Assembly: GCF_021728295.1 (NCBI RefSeq)
Contig: NZ_JAKJXE010000013.1
Location: 1-64,000 of the forward strand
Length of the DNA: 64,000 bases
Source: Pseudomonas petrae
Lineage (GTDB): Bacteria; Pseudomonadota; Gammaproteobacteria; Pseudomonadales; Pseudomonadaceae
Direction: 5' to 3'
Shown: positions 36,596 to 45,900 of the stretch, piece after piece
Position numbering within the stretch: position 1 is the first letter of the stretch
How the letters are laid out: each line of letters begins with the position of its first letter
Translations under genes and position numbers: made by a program
Notes under the pieces: model-generated
Seen by the model: the letters and a program-made list of their open reading frames with translations, nothing else
Databases searched by the model: none
Told to the model about the DNA's origin: nothing

Positions 36596-37438
36596 TCAAG
36601 CGCCCGCGGCCTGGAACTTGTCGTGCAGTTCGACCAGCGCAGGTGACGGCGGGCTGATGTGATGGCGCTTTTCCGCGTCGATCAACCAGCCCGTGCGGTG
36701 CCAGCCTTTGACGATCGTGTCGAGTTTCGCCTGGGTGTCGGTCTCGCCGGGGCGCGTCCAGATCACCGACGGCGCAGGATTGAGTTCGGGACTGATAGCG
36801 CGGTAGTTCTGCCATTCAGGGCTGTCGGCCACTAACGGATTGATCAGCGTGGCGTCGTGCACCGCCGCGACGCAGTTGTTGCCGCGCAGGGCCAGGAGGG
36901 ATTCCGACGAGCTTTTGAATGCTTTCAGTTCAGCGCCGAATTCGGTCAGCGGCTTGACGTAGCTGCTGCCCTGGGACGTGCAGACCGGCTGGCCCTTGAG
37001 GTCTTCCCAGCGGGTGATCTTGCTGTCTTTGAGCACCGCCGCCGTGCCGCCGACACGATAGAACGGTGTTGGCACAAACCCCAGCTGCTGGCCGCGCTCG
37101 GCGGTCCACTCCATGTTGGCGATCTACAGATCGACCTTGCCCTGTTGCAAGAACTGCACGCGGTTGGCCGGCAGTACGGGCACCAGCTCAACCTCGGCGC
37201 CGAGCTGGCGTCCTATGTCTTCGGCGAGGTCTACGTTCAGGCCCTTGGGTTTCTGCGTCGTCGGGTCAATAGAGCCAAACGGGCCGCCGGACAGCAGCAC
37301 ACCCACCACCACGCGGTGGCGCTGTTCGATCTTGTCCAGGGTGGCGTCGGCCTGAGCGGCGAAACTGGCGCCAAGTGTGGCCAGCGTTGCGACGAAAAGC
37401 GGCAGGCACCGAGCGACTGGCGAGCGCGTGTATGGCAT
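36596..37438 (-). pseudogene. Amino acid ABC transporter substrate-binding protein, interrupted by an in-frame stop
   Basis: An ATG at 37438 behind AGGGGA starts a signal peptide (CLPLFVATLATLGASFAAQA) and the first lobe of a family 3 solute-binding protein (VVVGVLLSGGPFGSIDPTTQ, then GLNVDLAEDIGRQLG). A TAG at 37124-37126 ends the frame after VDL. The same frame resumes with IANMEWTAERGQQLGF and runs to the end of a normal protein of about 280 residues. Only one codon separates the halves from an intact gene. Either the transporter lacks its receptor, or the stop is suppressed or a sequence error. Confidence 0.85.
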
Positions 37439-37690
37439 GGACTTCCCCTGGAATGATCATCGGCTCGGCGCTTTCAGATGAGCGCCTGTGTGATTGCATC
37501 CTAGGGTTGGTGGGCGGCTAACGGAAATTCAAATATCAAATATGGTTATAACTTTCTGGTTTTAGGTGTCAGAGCAAAAAGGCATAAGCCTTATTTTATT
37601 GGGTCTTATCGATATTTTTAAAAACAGGGCTTTCCCCATTCATAAAATTCCGTAATGTATTAGCCCGTTCAGCTGATGTAATACGCACCG

Positions 37691-37826
37691 GTAGGAGCGT
37701 GGCTTGTCCCGCGATCGGCGGGGAACCCGTCGTCAACCCAGCGAATGCATTACACCTGAGGCTACCGAGCGGTCTGATTCTACTGACGGTACCCGACAGA
37801 TCGCGGGACAAGCCACGCTCCTACAG
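37691..37826. repeat. Wide inverted repeat upstream of the LysR gene
   Basis: GTAGGAGCGTGGCTTGTCCC at 37691 and its near-exact complement GGGACAAGCCACGCTCCTAC at 37806-37825 face each other across about 95 bases. The cores GCGATCG-- and GATCGCGG extend the pairing. This is a REP-type pair with a CGTGGCTTGTCCC arm, different from the others in the window. It ends about 26 bases before the lysR start codon, within the 413-base divergent region 37439-37851; the other end of that region is AT-rich and probably carries the ABC promoter. Confidence 0.8.
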
Positions 37827-37851
37827 AACTGACGCTTACAGGATAGAAAAC

Positions 37852-38706
37852 ATGTCCTCGACCCTAGACCTCGAACTGCTGCGCACTTTCGTCGCCGTCG
37901 TCGATCACCACAGCTTCGCGGGCGCCGGGGCGCAGCTGTCGCGCACGCAGTCGTCGGTGACCCAACACATGCAGCGCCTGGAGCAACAGATTGGCGTCAG
38001 CCTGTTCCAGAAACAGGGCCGTCAGAAGCAACTCACCGAACCCGGTCGGCAGCTGTTACGGCACGCCCGGCAGATGCTCTCGCTGAACGACGACGCGCTC
38101 AACTCGCTGCGCGAAAGCAGCCTGAGCGGCGTGCTGCGTATCGGCTCGCCCCACGACATCGCCGACACCATCTTGCCGCCCATCCTCAGCCACATCGCCC
38201 GTTCGGCGCCGAAGCTGCGACTGGAGATCGATGTCGGTCGGAGCCCGTTTCTGATGGAGGATTTGCATCGCGGCAAGGTTGACATGGTGATTTCAACCCG
38301 CGAGGATCCGGCGCTGGAAGGGTTTGCCCTGCGCACTTCGCCGGTCTGGTGGATCTGTTCGGCGCAGTACCTGCACGTCCCGGGCGAACCGATCCCCCTC
38401 ATTCTGGTGGATGAGCCCAGCATTTATCGGCGTTACGCCATCGAAGCGCTGGAGCGCGCCGACATCGCCTGGCGTCAGGCGTACCTGGCGTCGAACCTGA
38501 TCGGCATCAAAGCCGCCACGCGCGCGGGCCTTGGCGTCACGGCGCGCAGCATGGAGATGCTCGGGCCGGACATGCGGGTACTGGGGGAAGCCGACGGCCT
38601 GCCTAGGATGCCCGACGTCACCTATCACCTGTGGATTCGTCCCAATACGGTGAATCCGCTGGCACGCCGGGCGTATGAGTTGATTCGTGGCAGTCAGGGC
38701 CTCTAG
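37852..38706 (+). CDS. LysR-family transcriptional regulator
   Basis: The 284-residue product starts MSSTLDLELLRTFVAVVDHH. The winged helix is SFAGAGAQLSRTQSSVTQHM followed by LEQQIGVSLFQKQGR. A type 2 periplasmic-binding-like effector domain follows. AGGATAG precedes the ATG. It is divergent from the sulfur amino acid ABC/dioxygenase unit and is its likely regulator by position. Confidence 0.92.
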   Translation: MSSTLDLELLRTFVAVVDHHSFAGAGAQLSRTQSSVTQHMQRLEQQIGVSLFQKQGRQKQLTEPGRQLLRHARQMLSLNDDALNSLRESSLSGVLRIGSPHDIADTILPPILSHIARSAPKLRLEIDVGRSPFLMEDLHRGKVDMVISTREDPALEGFALRTSPVWWICSAQYLHVPGEPIPLILVDEPSIYRRYAIEALERADIAWRQAYLASNLIGIKAATRAGLGVTARSMEMLGPDMRVLGEADGLPRMPDVTYHLWIRPNTVNPLARRAYELIRGSQGL

Positions 38707-38731
38707 CGGCCCTGGCCTCTTCAGCGTCGAA

Positions 38732-39454
38732 TCATTTTTGCAGTTGCGCTTCCAGCCAGTGCTTCAAGTCCGCCACTTCAGCCGTTGTAATCGTATGCCC
38801 TGCCCCGGCGTAGGCATGAAACTCGGGGACGATCAGCAGATTCTCCAGCACTGCCTTGGCGTCGGTCGCCCCCGAGTAAGGCACGCGGGTGTCGGCCGAG
38901 CCGTGGCCGATGAACACCTTGAGTGGCTTCAGGCGCTCGTCGGGTTCAAGGCGTGAATGGAGGGACGCGAGAATCTTGCCACTCAAGGGTGCGATGCCGT
39001 GCACCAGTTCCGGGTATTGCAGGCCGATCTGGTAGCTCATCATCGCGCCCTGGCTGAAGCCGACCAGGATCACTTTATCGGGCTGGGTCTGGTATTTCTC
39101 GGTGGCCTGCTGGATGAAGGTGCGCAGCAGATCGGTGCTTTTATCGACATCGCTCGTCATGCCTTCGTATTCGGCCTGATCGGTGTCCTGGGTGAACCAC
39201 TTGTAGCCGCCGCCGTCGACTTCCTGCGGCGCACGCACGGAGAGGTAGGTGTCATTCGGGGAGAGATTGTTTTTGATATCGAGCAGGTCGCGCCCGTCGC
39301 TGCCATAGCCGTGCAGGAAAATGATCAGGGGTTTGTCTTTGGATTCAGCGGGCGCCGCTGCCAGATACGGCAGGGCAAGATCGGTGAGCAGCGCGGGTTC
39401 TGCGTGGGCCATGCCGGTGAACACACACAGCAGCGCGGCGAAAAACTTCATCAT
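38732..39454 (-). CDS. Secreted phospholipase/carboxylesterase-type alpha/beta hydrolase
   Basis: The 240-residue product has a signal peptide MMKFFAALLCVFTGMAHA. The hydrolase domain carries the HG motif IIFLHGYGSDGRD, the nucleophile VGFSQGAMMSYQ and the catalytic-region GHGSADTRVPY and YAGAGHTI. This is the abhydrolase_2 (EstB/phospholipase-carboxylesterase) family, exported here to the periplasm. The longer frame upstream (starting 16 codons earlier) is not needed. The gene is convergent with the LysR gene. Confidence 0.87.
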   Translation of the reverse strand: MMKFFAALLCVFTGMAHAEPALLTDLALPYLAAAPAESKDKPLIIFLHGYGSDGRDLLDIKNNLSPNDTYLSVRAPQEVDGGGYKWFTQDTDQAEYEGMTSDVDKSTDLLRTFIQQATEKYQTQPDKVILVGFSQGAMMSYQIGLQYPELVHGIAPLSGKILASLHSRLEPDERLKPLKVFIGHGSADTRVPYSGATDAKAVLENLLIVPEFHAYAGAGHTITTAEVADLKHWLEAQLQK

Positions 39455-39581
39455 TAGCGTGAGCCTTTTTGCGAAAAACGTTGGGCTCATCATACGCAGC
39501 ATGTCGCGAATGTCAGCCCGTTAGTCATCGGGTGGAGCTGTCGGGGGGCTGTACGGGTGATGGATTTCATTGGGGCCGGGT

Positions 39582-40907
39582 TCACGACTCCAAGGCCCCT
39601 AACCCCAAATGCTCACGCAGGGTCGAGCCTTCGTAGGCGGTGCGAAACAGCCCTTTGCGTTGCAGGTGTGGAATGACGCTCTCGACAAACTCGCTGAACG
39701 AGCCCGGCAAATACGCCGGGGAAATCACGAACCCGTCGCAACCGCCCAACGTGAACATCTCCGCCAGTTGATCGGCGATCTGCGCCCCCGTGCCGACCAG
39801 TTGCGGCACCCGAACGCTGCTGGCGAAAATCCTGCCCAATTCCTCCAGCGTCGTGTCCGGTCCCTGCATCAGCAGCTTTTCCGCCGCAGCGGGCGGTATC
39901 GACGGCGAGCGTGCGATCTCCGCCAGGGTCGCGGACAGCGGAAACGGTGAGAGATCCACGTTCAGTTGCGACGCCAGCGTGACCAGCCCCAGTTCGGGCC
40001 GCGCCAGTGCGTTGTGCTTGTCGCGCTTGGCCCGTGCTTCGGCTTCGCTGCCGCCAATGAACGGCATCACTGCCGTCAGCACTTTGCAGTTGTCGGCGTC
40101 GCGGCCTTGCTGCACGACCTGTTCGCGCACGTCCTGGCGAAACGCGTGCATGGCCTTGAGGTGCGGGTGAATGGTGAAAATCGCCTCGGCCCAGCGCGCG
40201 CCGAAACGCCGTCCACGCCCCGACGAACCCGCCTGAATGAGTACCGGCCGCCCTTGCGGGGTGCGCGGGATGTTCAGCGGCCCTTCAACCTTGAACCACT
40301 CGCCGTGATGCTGCACCGAGGTGATTTTCGACGGGTCGGCCAGCACGCCGCTTTCCCGGTCCAGCTTCAACGCATCCGGCGCCCAGCTGCGCCACAACTT
40401 AAGCGCCACTTCGACGAACTCGTCAGCGCGGTCGTAGCGCAGGTCGTGCTCAAGGTGCTTGTCCTTGCCGAACAGGCGCCCTTCGCTGTCGTTCATCGAC
40501 GTGACGATGTTCCAGGCAGCGCGGCCTTTGGACAGATGATCGAGGGTGGCGAACTCCCGGGCGATATGCGCAGGCTCGTAGTACGTCGTCGAGCGGGTGG
40601 CGCCGAGGCCCAGCTTGCTCGTTTGCCCGACCAGATAGGACAGAATCGGCAGCGGGTCCAGACGCGTCGCATCCTGCGCGCCATAACGCAGGGCCACGTC
40701 CCGCGACCCGCCCATCTGGTCGCCCACCGCCAGCCGATCGGCGAAGAACAGAAAATCGAACAGCCCCTCCTCCACCACTCGCGCCGTACGGGCGTAATAC
40801 TCCGGATCAAGGTAGTGACCAACCGTCTCGGGATGGCGCCAGACCGCATGACTGTGGACGACCGGCCCGGTCAGCAGGAAGGCCGACAGGTGAATGTGAC
40901 GACTCAT
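39582..40907 (-). CDS. NtaA/SnaA/DszA-family FMN-dependent monooxygenase
   Basis: The 441-residue luciferase-like protein has the family opening HLSAFLLTGPVVHSHAVWRH and YYARTARVVEEGLFDFLFFA. VGQTSKLGLGATRSTTYYEP and GRAAWNIVTSMNDSEGRLFG are also characteristic of NtaA/DszA enzymes. These oxidise chelators, sulfones or long alkanes using reduced FMN from a separate reductase. A sulfonate-type binding protein lies 57 bases upstream on the same strand, which suggests a sulfur-containing substrate. Confidence 0.9.
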   Translation of the reverse strand: MSRHIHLSAFLLTGPVVHSHAVWRHPETVGHYLDPEYYARTARVVEEGLFDFLFFADRLAVGDQMGGSRDVALRYGAQDATRLDPLPILSYLVGQTSKLGLGATRSTTYYEPAHIAREFATLDHLSKGRAAWNIVTSMNDSEGRLFGKDKHLEHDLRYDRADEFVEVALKLWRSWAPDALKLDRESGVLADPSKITSVQHHGEWFKVEGPLNIPRTPQGRPVLIQAGSSGRGRRFGARWAEAIFTIHPHLKAMHAFRQDVREQVVQQGRDADNCKVLTAVMPFIGGSEAEARAKRDKHNALARPELGLVTLASQLNVDLSPFPLSATLAEIARSPSIPPAAAEKLLMQGPDTTLEELGRIFASSVRVPQLVGTGAQIADQLAEMFTLGGCDGFVISPAYLPGSFSEFVESVIPHLQRKGLFRTAYEGSTLREHLGLGALES

Positions 40908-40963
40908 GATCGCGCTCCTGACTTATTGGGCGTGCGGGGTCCAGACAGCGATGTCGGACACCT

Positions 40964-41863
40964 TCAGCGCTTTGGGATCATCCCGGCTTCGAAATAGAAG
41001 TTGGCGATGCGCTGCTGTTCGGCCAGTTCATCCACCTTGACCGGGACGATGTCGTAACTGCGCCGGCTGTTGGCTAGTTCAACGGTCTGCGGCGGGATGT
41101 TGCCCCACAGCGGCGCCAGGTTCGCCGCCGCTTCCTGGGGATGACCTTTCACCCACTGCCCGGCCTGATGCAGGGTGTCGAACACCACTTGCAGTACCTC
41201 GGGATGCGCCTTGGCGAAACTTGTGTTGGCCACGTAAAAACGGTTGTAGTTGGCAATGCCGCCGGAGCCGTCGGTCAGCACGCGGACATGATGCTCACGT
41301 TGCTGGGTCGCCAAAAACGGGTCCCAGATCGCCCAGGCGTCGACGTTGCCGCTGGCAAATGCGGCGACCCCGTCGGGGGCCTCCAGGTAAATCGGCTTGA
41401 TGTCCTTAAGGGTCAGCCCGGCGCTTTTAAGCGCAGAAATCAATAGAAAATGACTGCCCGAGCCCTTCGACACCGCGACGGATTTGCCCTTGAGATCAGC
41501 AACGCTGCGAATCGGTGAGCTGTCCGGGACGATGATGGCCTGCGCCGTCGGGGAAGGATTCTCACGGGCGTAGTAGGTCAGCGGTGCATTCGCCGCCTGC
41601 GTGAACAAGGCAAACGCATCGGCGACGTCGGCATGCAGGTCCACACTGCCGGCATTCATCGCGCTGAGCAGTCCGCTGCTGAATTCATGCCATTTGACGG
41701 TGAAGCCCAGCGGCTTGAGTCGTTCCTCCAACTGGCCGTCGTTCTTGAGCAGGATCCACAGCGTGGACGAACGCTGATAACCGATATTGATGACCTGCTC
41801 GGCGTGAGCGGTAACGGTCGCGAGCATTAACGCGGCGGCCACGATGATCTTTCGCAGGGACAT
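40964..41863 (-). CDS. Aliphatic sulfonate-type ABC substrate-binding protein
   Basis: The 299-residue product has a signal peptide MSLRKIIVAAALMLATVTAHA. The mature part follows the SsuA/TauA/NrtA family: INIGYQRSSTLWILLKNDGQ, then FSSGLLSAMNAGSVDL, SVADLKGKSVAVSKGSGSHF and DAWAIWDPFLATQQRE. AAGGA lies before the ATG at 41863. No permease or ATPase gene is adjacent, so it must share a transporter elsewhere. It is likely cotranscribed with the monooxygenase downstream. Confidence 0.88.
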   Translation of the reverse strand: MSLRKIIVAAALMLATVTAHAEQVINIGYQRSSTLWILLKNDGQLEERLKPLGFTVKWHEFSSGLLSAMNAGSVDLHADVADAFALFTQAANAPLTYYARENPSPTAQAIIVPDSSPIRSVADLKGKSVAVSKGSGSHFLLISALKSAGLTLKDIKPIYLEAPDGVAAFASGNVDAWAIWDPFLATQQREHHVRVLTDGSGGIANYNRFYVANTSFAKAHPEVLQVVFDTLHQAGQWVKGHPQEAAANLAPLWGNIPPQTVELANSRRSYDIVPVKVDELAEQQRIANFYFEAGMIPKR

Positions 41864-42071
41864 GAGAATCCTTGAACGGGCGCAGGAGGAGCGCTCAGTA
41901 CGAAAACGAATGAGCACATCGGAGCAGCTTCACTTTCATTATAAAAAACGATGTAGGTTATGAAAGAAACTTATAGATCTATGCATATGCCCGAAGCGCA
42001 ACGGAACGGCTGAATACCCGCTGCGGTCTAGGGATAAGCACATCAGTCCGTCGCCGAACCAAGGAGCACCC

Positions 42072-42515
42072 GTGAACATTTTCGAAGCCCTGAGAGAGAG
42101 TCATGACCGGCAACGCGGCTATGCCGATGCCTTGATCCAAACCCATGGCGACAGTGAGGAGCGTGTCGAGGTCTACAAACAGCTGAAAGCTGAACTGCAG
42201 GCCCACGAAACCGCCGAAGAGCGCTTCTTCTATATCCCGCTGATGCAGTACGACAACGGTGTCGATCTCAGTCGCCATGCCATTTCCGAGCACCATGAAA
42301 TGGACGAAATGATGGAAGAGCTCGACGAAACCGAGATGTCCAGCCCGTCATGGATGGCCACGGCCAAGAAGCTGTCGGAGAAGGTCCACCACCACCTGAA
42401 GGAAGAAGAGCAGAAGTTCTTCCAGTCGGCGGGCAAACTGCTGGACGACCAGCAAAAGCAATCGCTGGCCCGTGAGTATCACAAGGAGTATGAGGAGCAA
42501 CTGGCTAAAGCTTAA
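42072..42515 (+). CDS. Hemerythrin HHE-domain protein
   Basis: The 147-residue helical protein carries the di-iron ligand pattern of hemerythrins: His in LRESHDRQRGY, H-E in LQAHETAEERFFY, H-H-E in ISEHHEMDEMMEEL and H-x-x-x-E in VHHHLKEEEQKFF. It may sense or carry oxygen, or protect iron and redox balance. AAGGAG lies upstream of the GTG start. A terminator follows 16 bases after the stop. Confidence 0.88.
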   Translation: MNIFEALRESHDRQRGYADALIQTHGDSEERVEVYKQLKAELQAHETAEERFFYIPLMQYDNGVDLSRHAISEHHEMDEMMEELDETEMSSPSWMATAKKLSEKVHHHLKEEEQKFFQSAGKLLDDQQKQSLAREYHKEYEEQLAKA

Positions 42516-42531
42516 GCCGCTCCGAATGCTC

Positions 42532-42560
42532 AAAGCCCCGACTTTTCGGGGCTTTTTTTG
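42532..42560 (+). terminator. Rho-independent terminator after the hemerythrin gene
   Basis: AAAGCCCCGA pairs with TCGGGGCTTT around a short CTTT loop and is followed by a run of T. Confidence 0.9.
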
Positions 42561-42719
42561 GCTGTTTTTCGCTGCCGCATTTTGTTGGCGATGCGGTGTT
42601 TTCGCTGAAGACCGGCGGGGTGCGGTTTTGGCGGAGTGCGCAAGAAGTTGCTCACTCGTTTGGTAAAAGCTGGGTGGGTGATGCTCCGCAGCCCACGTCT
42701 TTTTTGGCGTGCAGGCGAC

Positions 42720-42765
42720 TGCGCAAGAAGTTGCGCAGGGGTGCGCAACTTCTTGCGCACTTTTT
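42720..42765. other. Perfect 18-bp hairpin in the leader region of the Rhs gene
   Basis: TGCGCAAGAAGTTGCGCA at 42720-42737 is followed by GGGG and its exact complement at 42742-42759, then C and a T-run. A third, partial copy (GTGCGCAAGAAGTTGCTCAC) lies at 42636-42655. The rest of the 412 bases between the hemerythrin and Rhs genes has no gene; AT-rich sequence at 42760-42860 may be the Rhs promoter. The hairpin could be a second terminator or a leader control element. Confidence 0.7.
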
Positions 42766-42927
42766 CTTTGTTTTAGGGTTTAGCGTTCGCTTAACCCTAC
42801 CGTTATTTCTCTTAAGTTATTGATTTTGTTTGGATAATTAATATCTGGCATAGCCCTTGATATCTCCGTGGCCCCCGGATTGGCATTCACGCCTTTTCGG
42901 ATGGTTTTTTGAGCACGGAGAGCATCC

Positions 42928-45900
42928 TTGGCAAACCCCGCAGTGACGTCCGGCAGCGACGCAAATAACGAGCCTCAGGTGGCGATCGTTCCGCTTGATC
43001 TGATTCAGCTCGAGGACGTGGGAGCGGGTGCGGCCAATGTCGATGCCTGGCTGCAGGACATCAGCGGCGGGGTTGTCTCGCTTGAGCGGATCAAGAGCGC
43101 TGCCGGGTTTTTGCCTGTGGTGGGCAACATCATGGCGCTGGTGGATGCGCTGAATGACATCGTCCGGCTGGCGACCAGTGAGAAGCGCGATCCGCTGGAT
43201 TGGGTCAGTTTGGGCATCAATCTGATTGGGGTGCTGCCGACGCCGCCGACCATGGCGGCAGCGCGGATGAGCCTGCGGCCGACGCTGTTTCTGGTGCGTC
43301 AGGAGATGCGTCAGGCGGGCAAGATGGTGCTTGGCGATTCACTGATCGAGGTGCTGATCGGGCACCTCAATGCGGACATCATCGGGACGCTTGATGATTT
43401 TTTAACTCAGGCGCAGACCAAGCTTGCTGGCATTCTCGATGACGCGGGAAAGCTCGGCGAAGGCGTGCTGAACGAGATCGCCAAGGGTCTGGAAAGCGTG
43501 ATCAACGGCGATCTCGATGCCGAGGGCAATCTGATCGAGGCGGTGCAGCTGATCAGCGAGGGGCGCAAGCAGTGGGACTACGATCCCAAAGGCGCGATTT
43601 CCAACATCTTCATCGCGGTTGCCGATGTTTACATCGCAGCCGGCCAAAAAATCGTCAACGGCACCGTCGAACATCTTGTGCCTGAAGCGCTGAAGGACCC
43701 GGTACGCAGGCAGGCGAAAGCGTTGCGTGCCATGGGCTCGGAGCTTCGCACTCAGATAAATCGTCTGGCAGATCCTGGGGCTCAGCACTCGATCGGTTCG
43801 CTGCTGCAGATGTTGGCTGGGGCGGTTGTTAGTTGGCGTTCCCGCAATGGGCATGGGCAGGCCTTCAACATCAAGCCCGGGGTGGTTAATCAGGCCAAGC
43901 GCCGGGCCGGCGAAGGCAAGCTCGAAGTTGTTCAGCACGAGAGGCCTGCCAAGGGCCGGCCCAACGAGCAGAAGAATTGTGCCTGTGCTTCTACGGCCCA
44001 CAGCATCAGCTTTGCGATGGGCTCGGAGTCGGTCAGTCACACCGATTTCAGCCTGCCGGGGCCGTTTCCCATTGAGTGGACGCGGACTTACTGTTCGAGT
44101 CTGGATGCCTACGATCATGACGTGGTGGGGGCGCGTTGGATTACGCCGTTTACCACACGCTTTGATCTCGTTGGCGACGGCCTGGTATTTCACGACGCTG
44201 ATGGCCGCAGTCATGAATTCCCCCTTCCCAAGGTCAAGCTGTTTCACTTCAACGCCATCGAAAATCTGACCGTCGTTCGCCTCAGCAAAGATCGGTTAGT
44301 GCTGATGCGGGGGCTTGAGCACAGGGAAACCTATGTACGGCGGGGTGATCGTTTTGTATTGATCAACAAGGTGTTGCCCAATGGCGCCGGGGTCATGCTG
44401 CATTACGAGCATCGGCACGGTGGGGATTCGGTGCTCTCCGAGTTGGTTACTTACTCGGAGAAGGATGTAAATAAATTCCATCTTCGCCTGGGCACTTTGG
44501 TTGATGACCAGGGGCGGTTGACCGGCCTTTGGGAAGTTCGTGACGGCGACGTTAAACGCCAACTGTGCGCGTATCAGTACGATGATTCTGGCGACCTTGT
44601 TCTGGCTCAGGACGAGAACGGCGCTGCGTGGCGTTATCAGTATCAAAACCATCTCATCACTCGGTACACCGACCGCACCAATCGTGGTTTGAACCTGCAA
44701 TGGCAAGGCACGGGTTCAGACGCCAAGGCCGTGCGCGAATGGGCCGACGACGGGAGTTTCGACACGCGGCTGGCGTGGGATGAAAACATCCGCCTTACCT
44801 ACGTCACTGATGCCCTCGGCCACGAAACCCGGCACTACTACGACAGCCTCGGCTACACCTATCGCATTTGCCACGCGGATGGGCGTTCGGAGTGGTTCTT
44901 CCGTGATGCGGCGAAGAACATCATTCGCCATGTGCACACCGACGGCAGTACCGACCGGTATCGCTACGATCAACTGAGCAACCTCACCGAGCACACCCGC
45001 GCTGATCACAGCGTCATCAATTACGCTTACGACGATAAAAGTCATCTGATCAAAATCAGTGATGGCGAGGGTGGGTTGTGGAAACGGGACTACGACCTTC
45101 GCGGAAATCTCGTTGAAGCGATCGATCCGCTAGAGAACACCACCGAATACGCCTACAACAAGTTTGGTCTTCCTACATCCATCAAGGACGCTAACGGCAA
45201 CACGAAGGCGTTGGCCTACAACGATGCCGGACAACTCGTTAAGTACACCGACTGCTCGGGGAAGGTGAGTAGCTGGGAATACGACGATCGCGGCCAGATG
45301 GTTCGCTTCACCGACCCTGCCGGGCACAGCACGACGTACGAGTACAAATTAGGTCAGCTGGTCCTGATCAAGCACCCCGACAAGACAGAAGAGCGATTCA
45401 GCCGCGACGCCGAAGGTCGCCTGCTCGCCCACTCCGACGGCCTGGAACGCTGCACCACGTGGCGCTACACCGCGGCAGGCTTTATTACCGAACGCGTCGA
45501 CGCCGCCGAGCAAACCCTGCGCTATCGATGGGACAAGCTCGGCCGGCTGGTGGCGCTGGAAAACGAAAACGAACGCCGCGCCCACTTTCACTACGATCCA
45601 GTCGGGCGACTGCTGGAAGAGCGCGGCTTCGACGGGCGCAGCACTCGTTACCAGTACGACCCGGAAACCGGGCGCCTTGCCGAGACTATCAACGGCCAGC
45701 GCACCATCGCACTGACCTTCGACCCCATGGGCCGCCTGACCGAACGCCGCGCCACCCTCGGCGAAAAGTCCCAAAGCGAAACTTTTGCCTACGACGGCAA
45801 CGGCCATCTGGTCATGGCGACCAACGCCGCCAGCCGGCTGCAACGGTTCCATGACCCAGCAGGCAACCTGCTGCGCGAGCATCAGCATTATTCAAATCTT

